A stretch of DNA of 15,801 nucleotides from Spirochaetia bacterium (lineage in GTDB: Bacteria > Spirochaetota > Spirochaetia > Treponematales > Breznakiellaceae), in the NCBI GenBank assembly GCA_025997715.1, contig BNUY01000067.1, positions 1 to 15,801 on the forward strand, read 5' to 3'. The translations under genes and the position numbers were made by a program. Below the pieces are notes generated by a model. That model was not told the DNA's origin and ran no database searches. It was given only the letters and a program-made list of their open reading frames with translations. Within the stretch, counting starts at the first letter, position 1. The number at the start of each line of letters is the position of its first letter. Shown piece by piece: positions 1-6,696 of this stretch.

Positions 1-86
1 TTTTGGCCTCGTGCTTCACCTCGTTCCTCAGCCTCTCTCTGCCAAACTTCTTTTGCTTTTTCAAGTTTCCATTCGGTTATGACCAT
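1..86 (-). CDS. RpnS-like C-terminal module, extra copy 2 (3' partial)
   Basis: This is the second stand-alone copy of the 3' end of the neighbouring Rpn gene. It opens with ATG at 86-84, directly after the TAA of the preceding copy, and reads about 28 codons (beginning MVITEWKLEKAKEVWQ) before leaving the window. What is visible matches the copy at 87-251 almost base for base, so the array continues to the left and its copy number is unknown. It would encode the helical, charged C-terminal part of an Rpn protein without the nuclease domain. By analogy with known RpnS it could be an antitoxin, but this is inference. Expression would depend on reinitiation after the TAAATG junction. Confidence 0.6.
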   Translation of the reverse strand, partial: MVITEWKLEKAKEVWQREAEERGEARGQ

Positions 87-251
87 TTATTTGTCTTCCG
101 TTTGGGCTAGTTTTGCCTTGATTTCTGTCGGGGTGTACCCTTGTTCCATAAGTTCCAAAACCCTATTTTGGCCTCGTGCTTCACCTCGTTCCTCAGCCTC
201 TCTCTGCCAAACTTCTTTTGCTTTTTCAAGTTTCCATTCGGTTATGACCAT
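87..251 (-). CDS. RpnS-like C-terminal module, extra copy 1 (54 aa)
   Basis: A complete 54-codon frame, ATG at 251-249 and TAA at 89-87. It is a tandem copy of the last part of the Rpn gene upstream. It starts MVITEWKLEKAKEVWQ, has one GEAR unit, and ends with the conserved tail LELMEQGYTPTEIKAKLAQ. The full-length gene has five more 4-residue units here, so this copy is 20 residues shorter. The unit length of 165 bp is divisible by three, and the ATG follows the previous stop with no gap (TAAATG), which suggests translational coupling; there is only a weak GGAAG upstream. The few differences from the parent tail include Thr to Leu, Met to Arg, Val to Met and Ala to Thr. Rpn C-terminal fragments are known inhibitors of the full nuclease. 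That this copy is made and acts so is inferred. Confidence 0.65.
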   Translation of the reverse strand: MVITEWKLEKAKEVWQREAEERGEARGQNRVLELMEQGYTPTEIKAKLAQTEDK

Positions 252-476
252 TTATTTGTCTTCCGTTTGGGCTAGTTTTGCCTTGATTTCTGCCGGGGTG
301 TACCCTTGTTCCACAAGTTCCAAGACCATATTTTGGCCTTGTGCTTTACCTCGTGCTTCGCCTCGTGCTTCACCTCTTGCTTCGCCTCTTGCTTCGCCTC
401 TTGCTTCACCTCGTTCCTCAGCTTCTCTCTGCCAAACTTCTTTTGCTTTTTCAGTTTTCCATTCGGTTATGACCAT
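252..476 (-). CDS. Internal in-frame RpnS-like product of the first Rpn gene (74 aa)
   Basis: An alternative product from an internal start at Met225 of the Rpn gene. On the minus strand GGAGG (489-485) lies 8 nt before ATG 476-474, a textbook Shine-Dalgarno placement inside a coding region. The product begins MVITEWKTEK, carries six 4-residue units and ends at the same TAA as the full gene. The same ATG codon is the start of the two extra copies downstream, which argues that it is a genuine translation start. Intragenic RpnS antitoxins are established for E. coli Rpn proteins. Application here is inference from position, ribosome site and the 4-residue repeats. Confidence 0.6.
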   Translation of the reverse strand: MVITEWKTEKAKEVWQREAEERGEARGEARGEARGEARGEARGKAQGQNMVLELVEQGYTPAEIKAKLAQTEDK

Positions 477-1148
477 GTTCCGTACCTCCGCTCCATGTTC
501 GGTAAAAAAATCAACCAGTATATTATGGTCAATGCAGTGTGCTATTGACGCTTCCATTGCATCGGCCAGAGACAGTTTTTTCCTATCCAGGTTTTCCCGC
601 ATCTGTTCAACAAAGATGCTGTACCCCCGCAGTAGTTCACAGTGCCGGACCTTATCCTCATTGTGGCCCTGGTTGATGTTGTATACCGTAACGGTTATGT
701 CCATCGCCGGGGTGGTCTCCGGCTTTAAGCCCCCAAGGGGCGCAAACAGGTCCGAAAGGCGCAGGGTTTGCACATCCGGGCAGGGGTCTTTTCCATTATA
801 CAGGACAATGAATTCCGGGCGCGGAATGACGAGGGCCTTTTCGGTATAGAGGTTTTCCTCCGCAAGTATCTTTTCGTATACCCGCCCAAGGTACATAAGC
901 AATCTGACCGGCATATTCGGGTTTATCGTGCTTTGGTGCTCAATGAGGATTACCAGCATGTTGCCTATGATAAAAGAAATATCGTTGATTTGCTCCATAA
1001 ATAGCGCTTCGGAAAGGGTATTTATGGCAATCTGCGTGTCGGCATTAAGGGGAATACCCTCCAGGGCGCTGTATAGCTCCCGCAATGCCTCCGGTTCGCT
1101 AAAAAGCGCGGAAAACATGCTGGCTTTGTACTGTTTATTGACGTTCAT
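252..1148 (-). CDS. Rpn-family PD-(D/E)XK nuclease (RpnL-type, 298 aa)
   Basis: Recombination-promoting nuclease / putative transposase family. The start is ATG 1148-1146 (MNVNKQYKAS), preceded by a purine-rich AAGGAAAGGGG; an in-frame ATG further upstream lies in the repeat element at 1201-1229 and is not favoured. The nuclease core shows NDISF with Asp56 and IEHQS with Glu70 and Gln72, the D...ExQ pattern of the family, followed by PEFIVLYNGK. From about residue 225 the protein becomes a charged helix with six 4-residue units (five GEAR, one GKAQ). It ends with the tail LELVEQGYTPAEIKAKLAQ. Known Rpn proteins are DNases that are toxic, act against phage, and are restrained by their separately translated C-terminus. 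Subfamily assignment is from memory of related clostridial and treponemal proteins. Confidence 0.85.
   Translation of the reverse strand: MNVNKQYKASMFSALFSEPEALRELYSALEGIPLNADTQIAINTLSEALFMEQINDISFIIGNMLVILIEHQSTINPNMPVRLLMYLGRVYEKILAEENLYTEKALVIPRPEFIVLYNGKDPCPDVQTLRLSDLFAPLGGLKPETTPAMDITVTVYNINQGHNEDKVRHCELLRGYSIFVEQMRENLDRKKLSLADAMEASIAHCIDHNILVDFFTEHGAEVRNMVITEWKTEKAKEVWQREAEERGEARGEARGEARGEARGEARGKAQGQNMVLELVEQGYTPAEIKAKLAQTEDK
337..408 (-). repeat. 12-bp minisatellite encoding 4-residue units
   Basis: Six 12-bp units begin at 337, 349, 361, 373, 385 and 397 (plus-strand form close to CCTCTTGCTTCG). On the minus strand they encode GEAR five times and GKAQ once. Variation by whole units keeps the reading frame. 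Known Rpn C-terminal dimerisation helices carry 4-residue repeats of variable number, which fits. Confidence 0.85.
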
Positions 1149-1200
1149 GGCTGCCCCTTTCCTTACTCTAGCGGAATTTATGCCTAATTGCAAGGTCGGG

Positions 1201-1437
1201 GTCACGCCTGTCACGACAAACGCATGAAAAAATTATTCACGGATTTTCACTGATTACGATAGAATTTCCAAGGATTTAAACCACGAAAACCACGAACGAC
1301 ACGAAAAAAGATTGCAATTTCAAAGCAAAATTTCGTGGTTTTCGTGTCTTTCGTGGTTTAATTCTTTTTTTTATCCGTTTTTTTGGATTAGTATGGTTAA
1401 GAAATTCTTTCATGCGTTTGTCGTGTCACGCCTGTCA
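1201..1437. mobile_element. MITE-like element with terminal inverted repeats and flanking direct repeats
   Basis: The 17-bp sequence ACGACAAACGCATGAAA at 1213-1229 is repeated as its exact reverse complement at 1408-1424, and the match extends inward by AATT after one mismatch. Immediately outside, GTCACGCCTGTC occurs in direct orientation at 1201-1212 and 1425-1436. A 212-bp body with inverted ends and a 12-bp direct duplication is what a non-autonomous insertion looks like. The body holds no gene, only an internal hairpin at 1277-1360. It lies between the Rpn gene start and the end of the nine-gene operon. The family is not recognised, and a nested palindromic repeat of another kind is possible. 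Confidence 0.55.
1277..1360. repeat. Long imperfect hairpin with CCACGAAA motifs
   Basis: TTAAACCACGAAA at about 1276-1288 pairs with TTTCGTGGTTTA at 1349-1360, and pairing continues with a few mismatches through further CACGAA/TTCGTG blocks to a loop around 1311-1325. The plus strand has a run of T at 1364-1372 just after the stem, so it could terminate rightward transcripts, although no rightward gene precedes it. Strings of this CCACGAA/GACACGAA kind recur between genes in many bacterial genomes as far as I recall; their nature is unsettled. Confidence 0.6.
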
Positions 1438-1444
1438 TTTGTGG

Positions 1445-2470
1445 CTAAATTCTTCTTTCCCGCCGTTCCCGCCGTTGTTGCTCCAGCACCCGTTCCAGGG
1501 GCAGAGGGTCCGAGCGGCTTGGGGCACAGGGCTTTCCCTCCGCATCCTGGATGGAGAGCCCGCCATTGCCGATGCGCCGGGCGGCCTCCACAATGGGGAA
1601 AACCCCTGTTTCCAGGTATGCAGCGATAAGCGGGGCCAGGCTTTCCACGGCGGCCCCCTGGGCCTGGGCGTAAATGTCCGGGAAGGAACGATTGTCCGCA
1701 GGGCTATCCCCGGCGGGGTAGTACCAGTCCCGGTGTTCCCGGTTCAGGTAGTCGATATCACCGGGTAAATCTTTGGGATAGAGGTAAACCAGGGGCATTT
1801 CTTCCAGTATTTCCCGCAGGAACGATGTTCGCCCGGGGTCCGTGCAGCGGTAGAAAAGCGCGCAGTCCCGGAAGGTGTTATCTATGCGCTGGGCCAGCTT
1901 TGCATCCTTCCCGGCCCGTTCGGGAAAGGTCCGGCGAAGGGCTGTAGCCAGCAGTTCCTTTAACCCGTCAGGCGGTTCATCGCAGATATGGGCGAGGCTG
2001 TCCTGGTCCCAGACTGCGGCGTTGCCCCGCAATTCCTCCAGCATCAGTACGTCGAGGATTCGTTCAAAAAAGGCGTGGATATTGCGGACTGGTAAGTCCG
2101 TGCGGACTGGTAAATCCCGGTCAATCTTCACGGTCTTGTAGACAATATAGGGGTGACAGGCACGGTCCAGGATGGCGTGGGTCGCAAAACCTAAACTATA
2201 GGCCCCCAGCGCGGTGATCCCCGCCGCCGGCAGGGCCAGGTTAAGCAGGGCCGCCGTAAAGGCCCCGGAACCCCGGCGGTGCAGCAGGGCGCCGTACTCC
2301 AGCCCCACGGGCCGGGTCATCTGGCTATGGTAAAAAATATCCGGCCCCTGGCAGCCCAGGACAAAGGAAAAGCGAAATTCCTCTTCAATACCGAATCGAA
2401 CCCGAAGCATCCGGCCGATCCCGGCGATCACATCCTCCCCAAACAGGGTATGCAGAATCTGGGAAGGCAC
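1445..2470 (-). CDS. Zinc-dependent phospholipase C domain protein (341 aa)
   Basis: The protein matches the zinc-dependent phospholipase C / S1-P1-like fold. Candidate metal ligands are His7 (LHTLFG), Asp44 and His48 (GPDIFYH), His64, and the block GFATHAILDRACHPYI with His98, Asp102 and His106. His132, Glu136 and Asp140 follow in an HxxxExxxD pattern. Family members bind three zinc ions; activity here is inferred, and no clear signal peptide is seen. The start is GTG at 2470-2468, giving the typical N-terminus MPSQILHTLFG; there is no good ribosome site, but it lies 8 nt after the clpP stop, so coupling is likely. An 18-bp tandem duplication gives DLPVRTDLPVRN just before the His132 helix. 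It is the last gene of the operon, and the C-terminus is Arg-rich. Confidence 0.8.
   Translation of the reverse strand: MPSQILHTLFGEDVIAGIGRMLRVRFGIEEEFRFSFVLGCQGPDIFYHSQMTRPVGLEYGALLHRRGSGAFTAALLNLALPAAGITALGAYSLGFATHAILDRACHPYIVYKTVKIDRDLPVRTDLPVRNIHAFFERILDVLMLEELRGNAAVWDQDSLAHICDEPPDGLKELLATALRRTFPERAGKDAKLAQRIDNTFRDCALFYRCTDPGRTSFLREILEEMPLVYLYPKDLPGDIDYLNREHRDWYYPAGDSPADNRSFPDIYAQAQGAAVESLAPLIAAYLETGVFPIVEAARRIGNGGLSIQDAEGKPCAPSRSDPLPLERVLEQQRRERRERRI
2083..2117 (-). repeat. Tandem 18-bp palindromic unit inside a coding sequence
   Basis: TGCGGACTGGTAAGTCC at 2083-2099 is repeated at 2101-2117 with one change. The first unit contains CGGACT-GGTA-AGTCCG, a perfect 6-bp stem with a 4-nt loop. 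The pair encodes the peptide repeat DLPVRT/DLPVRN in frame. A second pair of 18-bp palindromic units, with a similar peptide, lies at 13921-13956. Confidence 0.75.
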
Positions 2471-2478
2471 GGTTTGTG

Positions 2479-3078
2479 TTAGGTCAGTTCACTGCGGTTA
2501 GCAATAACCCGGGAAATCAGGCCGTACTTGACCGCCTCGTCGGCATTCATCCAGTAGTCCCGGTCGGTATCCTTCTCCACCTGGGCAAAGGCCGCCCCGG
2601 TTTCACCGGCAATAAGGCGGTTGATCTTATCCCGGAGTTTTTCCAGTTCCCGGGCGTGGATTTCGATGTCCGTGGCCACCCCCCGGATCCCCGACAGGGG
2701 CTGGTGGATAAGGTAGTGGCTATTGGGCAGCCCTACCCGTTGGTCCCTGGGGCTGGCAAGCTGAATAATTGCCGCCGCACTGGCCACCAGGCCCATGCCG
2801 ATGGTCCACACCGGGGGCTTCACAAAGCGGATCATGTCAAAGATGGCGTAACCCGCATCGGCATCCCCGCCGGGGGAATCGATAAAGATACGGATGGGAT
2901 CATCCCCCATGTCCTCCAGGAGCAGAAGCTGCCTGATGGTCCGTTCCGCCAGGTCCTTCTTTATTTCCCCGGAAAGCAGGATGGTCCGGGTCTTAAGCAT
3001 CCTATTCATCAGGGGATCGGTCCCCTTCCCTTCTTCCTTTTCCTTGCACTCTTCATCATCATCGTCCTGGTATCTCAT
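2479..3078 (-). CDS. clpP: ATP-dependent Clp protease proteolytic subunit (ClpP family, 199 aa)
   Basis: A serine peptidase of the ClpP family, which forms the barrel that degrades proteins unfolded by a Clp ATPase. The catalytic triad is visible at Ser100 (GLVASAAAI), His125 (HYLIHQP) and Asp170 (EKDTDRDYW), at the usual spacing. The preferred start is ATG 3078-3076 with AAGGAG 5 nt upstream; a TTG one codon earlier is also possible. Oddities: the first 20 residues are strongly acidic (DDDDEE, then Glu/Lys), and the segment around the catalytic Ser reads VASAAA rather than AASMGA. It may therefore be a second, divergent ClpP paralogue rather than the main housekeeping one. It is unaccompanied by clpX and sits 25 nt after the pncC-like gene. 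Confidence 0.9.
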   Translation of the reverse strand: MRYQDDDDEECKEKEEGKGTDPLMNRMLKTRTILLSGEIKKDLAERTIRQLLLLEDMGDDPIRIFIDSPGGDADAGYAIFDMIRFVKPPVWTIGMGLVASAAAIIQLASPRDQRVGLPNSHYLIHQPLSGIRGVATDIEIHARELEKLRDKINRLIAGETGAAFAQVEKDTDRDYWMNADEAVKYGLISRVIANRSELT

Positions 3079-3103
3079 CAAAACTCCTTAGTATTAATAT
3101 ACG

Positions 3104-3601
3104 TCATTGTACTCTTTTCTGCAGTTCCGCAATGGCCCCGGCGGCGGCGGCATTGCGGATGGCATTCCGGTCCCCGGTATAATGATAACATACGGCCTCA
3201 GCCGAGGGACCTACTGCGTCCCCGAAACCCCTGCGGGCAATCCCTATCCAGACCGTGCCCACTTTTTGTCCGGAACCGTCCCCGTCGGGACCCGCCAGGC
3301 CGGTAACGGACACCGCCACATCGGCGCCGCTTTTTTCCAGGGCTCCCTCCGCCATGGCCAAAGCCGTTTCCCGGCTCACCGCCCCATGGCGATGGATGAT
3401 TACCGGATCCACCCCCAGAAGTTTTATCTTGGCATCCACAGAATAGGTGACAAAGGAACCCCAAAACACCCGGGAAGCTCCGGGAACCCGGGCGATGAGG
3501 TCCGCCACCAGTCCCGCAGTACAGGATTCGGCGACGGCAAGGGTCAGGGCGGCGGCGGCAAGGGTCTCTACAAGAACCGCTGCGGGGCTAGACTCAGCCA
3601 T
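3104..3601 (-). CDS. pncC: CinA C-terminal domain / NMN amidohydrolase-like protein (165 aa)
   Basis: A single-domain CinA-C (PncC-type) protein. Family members deamidate nicotinamide mononucleotide to nicotinic acid mononucleotide in pyridine-nucleotide recycling. The motif AESCTAGL carries the nucleophile Ser26, FVTYSVDAK carries Tyr53 and Lys58 at the expected spacing, and HGAVS and TGLAGPDG are present. The N-terminal molybdopterin-binding-like domain of full CinA is absent, as in E. coli PncC. Its ATG overlaps the end of the bactofilin gene by 8 nt (ATGGCTGA), so translation is probably coupled. The enzymatic role is inferred from the family. Confidence 0.88.
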   Translation of the reverse strand: MAESSPAAVLVETLAAAALTLAVAESCTAGLVADLIARVPGASRVFWGSFVTYSVDAKIKLLGVDPVIIHRHGAVSRETALAMAEGALEKSGADVAVSVTGLAGPDGDGSGQKVGTVWIGIARRGFGDAVGPSAEAVCYHYTGDRNAIRNAAAAGAIAELQKRVQ

Positions 3602-4016
3602 TCACTCTCTGCAATTCCGCCTTGATCTCCTCGGTGGGGCGGGAGAAGATCTCCACTTCCTTATCCACCCCGGTCATGCTGCACTGCCCATCAAAGAGAA
3701 CCCCGTCGGCAATGCGCAGACGGGCGGCGGTACAGTCGCCCCGGACCTCGGCGCCGGAGAGCATATCGATCTTGTCCATGGCGTGAATCTCCGCAACCAC
3801 GGTCCCGGAGACGGTAAGGGATGCCACGTTGATATGATCCGCCTCCACCACCGCTCCCTTGTCCACGATAAGGGCGCCGGTAGCTTCTATGGTTCCCTTG
3901 AAGGTTCCCTGGATACAGAGGGTTTCCTTAAACTTAATGATTCCGTTGAAACTGGTACGGCTGCCTAAAACTACGGTGTGTTCACCCCGTTTGCTATCTG
4001 TCTTTGCCATGTTCAT
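3594..4016 (-). CDS. Bactofilin (140 aa)
   Basis: A polymerising cytoskeletal protein with a right-handed beta-helix core. The central region, about residues 15-115, has the alternating hydrophobic and Gly pattern of the family, with recognisable strings such as GTFKGTIEATGALIVDKGA and VSGTVVAEI. Short polar ends flank it, as usual. In other bacteria bactofilins position cell-wall and morphology proteins; in spirochaetes a role in cell shape is plausible. The ATG at 4016-4014 has AGGA 5 nt upstream, and a second ATG lies two codons in. The gene overlaps the end of the receiver-domain gene by 23 nt, which points to linked function. Confidence 0.88.
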   Translation of the reverse strand: MNMAKTDSKRGEHTVVLGSRTSFNGIIKFKETLCIQGTFKGTIEATGALIVDKGAVVEADHINVASLTVSGTVVAEIHAMDKIDMLSGAEVRGDCTAARLRIADGVLFDGQCSMTGVDKEVEIFSRPTEEIKAELQRVNG

Positions 4017-4704
4017 CCAATTCCTGTTTCAACTGTATCCGGGTTTCCAGGGTCTTAATGCCGATTTCATTCTTTTTAAGATCCTCCCACTCCGAAAGTG
4101 TCCGCTCAATCCGGGCGTCCAATTCGGCAATATGCTTCCGCACCGAAGTAATCTGCCGGGACAGGGTACCAGCATCGACCTGCTTTCCTTCCCCGGTAAT
4201 CGTGGCGATGGCGGCCTCCAGGTCGTCCATGCTCTTGATGAATGCCCCCACCGAAGCCTTCATATCGGCGCTGAGTTCCTCCGCCTGGCTCAACCGGGAT
4301 TCCCGGACCAGTATCTGGCCGAAGAGCTCCCGGTTCCGCAGCACCGCCCTGATCCGGGCCAGGACTTCGGAAAAATTAAAGGGCTTGGTGATATAATCGT
4401 CTATCCCAAGCTCAAAGCCCTCAACCTTATCCTTCACATCGTCCAGGGCGGAAAGCATGATGATCGGGATGTTCCGGTACTTGGGGTCGGCCTTGAGCTG
4501 TTTGGTAAGATCCCAGCCGGACAGTTTGGGCAAAATATTGTTCAGGATGATGAGATCCGGATGAAACCGCTTTACCGATTCCAGGGCAGCCCCGCCGTCC
4601 GCCGCCTTTTCAACCGTAAAGCCCAGCTTGGAAAGCATGACCTCAAAGAAATCAACATTCAGGGGATCATCATCGGCTACCAGTATCTTCTTCCGTGTAC
4701 TCAT
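3994..4704 (-). CDS. Response-regulator-like protein with Asn at the phosphoacceptor site (236 aa)
   Basis: Residues 5-122 form a receiver domain: acidic pocket Asp11-Asp13 (VADDDP), Ser85 (IIMLSA) and Lys107 (YITKPF). The residue that should be the phosphorylated Asp is Asn55 (PDLIILNNILP, codon AAC). The domain therefore probably does not take phosphate in the usual way and may act as a pseudo-receiver. Residues about 130-236 have no DNA-binding domain; they are charged and helical with a heptad-like pattern and probably form a coiled coil. The start ATG overlaps the lnt stop by 4 nt (ATGA), and the 3' end overlaps bactofilin by 23 nt. A link to the bactofilin or the envelope is inferred from this position only. 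Confidence 0.85.
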   Translation of the reverse strand: MSTRKKILVADDDPLNVDFFEVMLSKLGFTVEKAADGGAALESVKRFHPDLIILNNILPKLSGWDLTKQLKADPKYRNIPIIMLSALDDVKDKVEGFELGIDDYITKPFNFSEVLARIRAVLRNRELFGQILVRESRLSQAEELSADMKASVGAFIKSMDDLEAAIATITGEGKQVDAGTLSRQITSVRKHIAELDARIERTLSEWEDLKKNEIGIKTLETRIQLKQELDEHGKDR

Positions 4705-6305
4705 CGGTTCCTGCCTTTCCTCATTATACTCAGCCCTATCCCGAGGATCAACATGATAGCAGCCGCCGCGGTGAAGAGTTTTGCCCAGAGATCACCCCAG
4801 CGGGTATAGAGGGTTTGCCGGGTAATCACCGGAACCGCCGCCGTAAGCTGGGTTTCCGTAAAGGGTTCCGCCATGGCCAGCACCCTGCCGGAGGGGTCGA
4901 TGGCGCAGGTCTGCCCCGAGGCGGTGGACCGCACCATGGAGCGTGAATTCTCCACCGCCCGGAATACCGCCATGGACAGGTGTTGCATCTGGGCGGGGAG
5001 GCTTTTGGACCAGGCGTCGTTGCTGAGGTTTACGATGACCTCCGCCCCGTTCCGGACAAAGTTCCGGGAAAGGTAGCCGAAAATATCCTCAAAGCAGATG
5101 GGGGTCGAAAACTTCACTCCGCCGGCATCGAAGACCGTGGCTGTATCGCCCTTCTTCCAAAAGTGGGTATCCGCATTTTTCAGGGCATTGTATACCCAGG
5201 GGAACTGTTTTTCGTAGGGGAAATGTTCCGTAAAGGGCACCAGGTGCAGTTTCCGGTAAAGCTCCGTGTTTTGGCCCCCCTCAAAGAGCATCACCGCGTT
5301 GTAATCCACCCGATCCCAGACCCCGGCGGCGTTGACCTCCCGCCGGGCATCGTCGTTCCCGATGATGTAGGGGACATCCTGGGTTTCCAGAAAGGCGAGA
5401 AGCTCCTTTACCAAAGCCCAGGATTCAGGGTCATCCCGGTACACCGTGTGCCAGTAGATGCGGGGGACAAAGGCGGTTTCAGACCAGACCACCATATCCG
5501 GCTTGGGATAGGCGGCCATTGCTTCCAGGGAAAGACGCTTCAGGGTTTCATAGTTATGCCGGTAGTCCGCGATACCCCCCCGCCAGGGATCGGTGTTGTG
5601 CTGTACCAGGGCAAAACGGACCGTAGGGGCCTCCGAATAATCTACCGGGGAGGCAAAGCCGTAACAGAGGCTTGCCGCAAGGGCGATTACCCAGACTATG
5701 CCTGCGACCCGCTCCCGGCTCAAAAACGCCAGGGGCTGCCGGGCGGAGCCCGCGTCCTTGAGCGCCGCCGCCCCATAGGCTGAAGGGAACACCAAAAGGG
5801 CGGAAACTCCCCATACCCCGAAGATGTTGGCGATTTGGACCACCGGCAAAGCCTGCCACTGGGAATAGCCGGCAATACCATAGGGATAGCCCAAAAAACC
5901 CAGGGTCCGCAGGTATTCGTAGGCTATCCAGAGGAGCCATTGGAGTATATAGCCCTTGCGGGGGAAGAGGATGGACGCCAGTTTTAGGAGGGGGAAAAGG
6001 ACGGCGAAATAAAAAAGATAGATGGAGCCCACGATGAGCCCCGCCAGTGGATGGAAAACGCTGAGCCAATAGTTAAAAAGACCGTAGGCGGTATAGCCGT
6101 AGAGTGCGCCGAAAAAAACCGACGCGGGGAGGGATACCCGATGGATTACCCAGAAAACCGGGACAAAGGCTATCCATGCCAGGATAGAAATACCGTTTTC
6201 GGCTAAAAGGTTGGGAAAGGATGCGGCAAAAAGCAGGGACCCAAGGAGTATCACCCCAAGGTTGACAAGAAACGCTCTCCAGCCCCCGGTTCCTGTGGAA
6301 CTCAT
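4701..6305 (-). CDS. lnt: Apolipoprotein N-acyltransferase (534 aa)
   Basis: Adds the third acyl chain to the N-terminal Cys of lipoproteins in the inner membrane. The N-terminal half (about residues 10-215) has several hydrophobic segments, followed by a carbon-nitrogen hydrolase domain and a last membrane segment near 508-528. The catalytic triad is visible as Glu276 (VVWSETAF), Lys352 (YRKLHLVPF) and Cys404 (TPICFEDIFG). Length and layout are normal for the family. ATG 6305 overlaps the HU stop by 4 nt (ATGA), and its own stop overlaps the next gene the same way. Spirochaetes carry many lipoproteins, so a conserved lnt is expected. Confidence 0.95.
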   Translation of the reverse strand: MSSTGTGGWRAFLVNLGVILLGSLLFAASFPNLLAENGISILAWIAFVPVFWVIHRVSLPASVFFGALYGYTAYGLFNYWLSVFHPLAGLIVGSIYLFYFAVLFPLLKLASILFPRKGYILQWLLWIAYEYLRTLGFLGYPYGIAGYSQWQALPVVQIANIFGVWGVSALLVFPSAYGAAALKDAGSARQPLAFLSRERVAGIVWVIALAASLCYGFASPVDYSEAPTVRFALVQHNTDPWRGGIADYRHNYETLKRLSLEAMAAYPKPDMVVWSETAFVPRIYWHTVYRDDPESWALVKELLAFLETQDVPYIIGNDDARREVNAAGVWDRVDYNAVMLFEGGQNTELYRKLHLVPFTEHFPYEKQFPWVYNALKNADTHFWKKGDTATVFDAGGVKFSTPICFEDIFGYLSRNFVRNGAEVIVNLSNDAWSKSLPAQMQHLSMAVFRAVENSRSMVRSTASGQTCAIDPSGRVLAMAEPFTETQLTAAVPVITRQTLYTRWGDLWAKLFTAAAAIMLILGIGLSIMRKGRNR

Positions 6306-6661
6306 GGCGCTTCGCCGCCCTCTACCCGGGAGTCCCCGGCCGTTTCGCCCTTTTCACCGAGATTCCAGACATCCTGCTTCATTTCCCGGCCGGGACGGAA
6401 AGCGGCAATACCATGGGAATTAACGGAGACCGATTCCCCGGTTTTCGGGTTCCGGGCCTTTTGCCGGGCCCTGCGGATCCGGACTTCGAAGGTCCCAAAA
6501 CCCCGTAATTCAACGGGCTGCTGCTCTATGAGGGCATCTTTTATCGCATCTATGAAAAGATCCATCACCGTCCGGATTTCTTTCCGGTTCATTCCGGTCT
6601 TTTCATAGATAGCATCAATAATATCGGCTTTGGTTACCTTCTGCCCGACGTTGCCCGCCAT
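6302..6661 (-). CDS. hup: HU-family DNA-binding protein (119 aa)
   Basis: A nucleoid-associated protein of the HU/IHF family. Residues 8-95 match the fold: VTKADIIDAIYEKTG start, LRGFGTFEVRIRRARQKARNPKTG signature region (52-74) with the DNA-intercalating Pro72, then AAFRPG. It is longer than typical HU (about 90 residues) by a polar, acidic Gly-rich C-terminal tail of roughly 24 residues. The start ATG at 6661 has GAGGG about 6 nt upstream. It lies 35 nt after rpsT and overlaps lnt by 4 nt. I recall an HU-lnt pairing in Treponema pallidum as well. Confidence 0.93.
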   Translation of the reverse strand: MAGNVGQKVTKADIIDAIYEKTGMNRKEIRTVMDLFIDAIKDALIEQQPVELRGFGTFEVRIRRARQKARNPKTGESVSVNSHGIAAFRPGREMKQDVWNLGEKGETAGDSRVEGGEAP

Positions 6662-6696
6662 TATGCCCTCTTTGTTGAAACGGGGAAGAAACCCGG

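Larger units (their letters stand above)
1..476 (-). repeat. Tandem array of the Rpn 3' module (165-bp units)
   Basis: Three head-to-tail copies of the same coding module are visible: 476-252 (the end of the full gene), 251-87 and 86-1 (cut by the window edge). The two downstream copies share a 165-bp period and are nearly identical over the part that can be compared. The first differs mainly by 60 extra bases, equal to five 12-bp units. Each begins with the same ATGGTCATAACCGAATGG string. Confidence 0.9.

Noticed and set aside
1..476. CRISPR-like array
   Set aside because: The repeated units are 165 bp and fully coding, with no short repeat-spacer alternation.
79..849. Long plus-strand frame rich in Ala, Ser and Phe
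   Set aside because: It is the antisense of the Rpn gene and its tandem tail copies; the minus strand has the family motifs and ribosome sites.
1165..1193. Promoter TTGCAA-17-TAGAGT for the first Rpn gene
   Set aside because: The predicted start would fall inside the ribosome site, so the match is probably chance.
2476..3306. Plus-strand frame of 276 codons across clpP
   Set aside because: The minus strand encodes a full ClpP with catalytic triad; the plus reading is compositionally random and Pro/Gly-rich.
3859..4809. Plus-strand frame of 316 codons
   Set aside because: Antisense to the receiver-domain gene; no recognisable domain or ribosome site.
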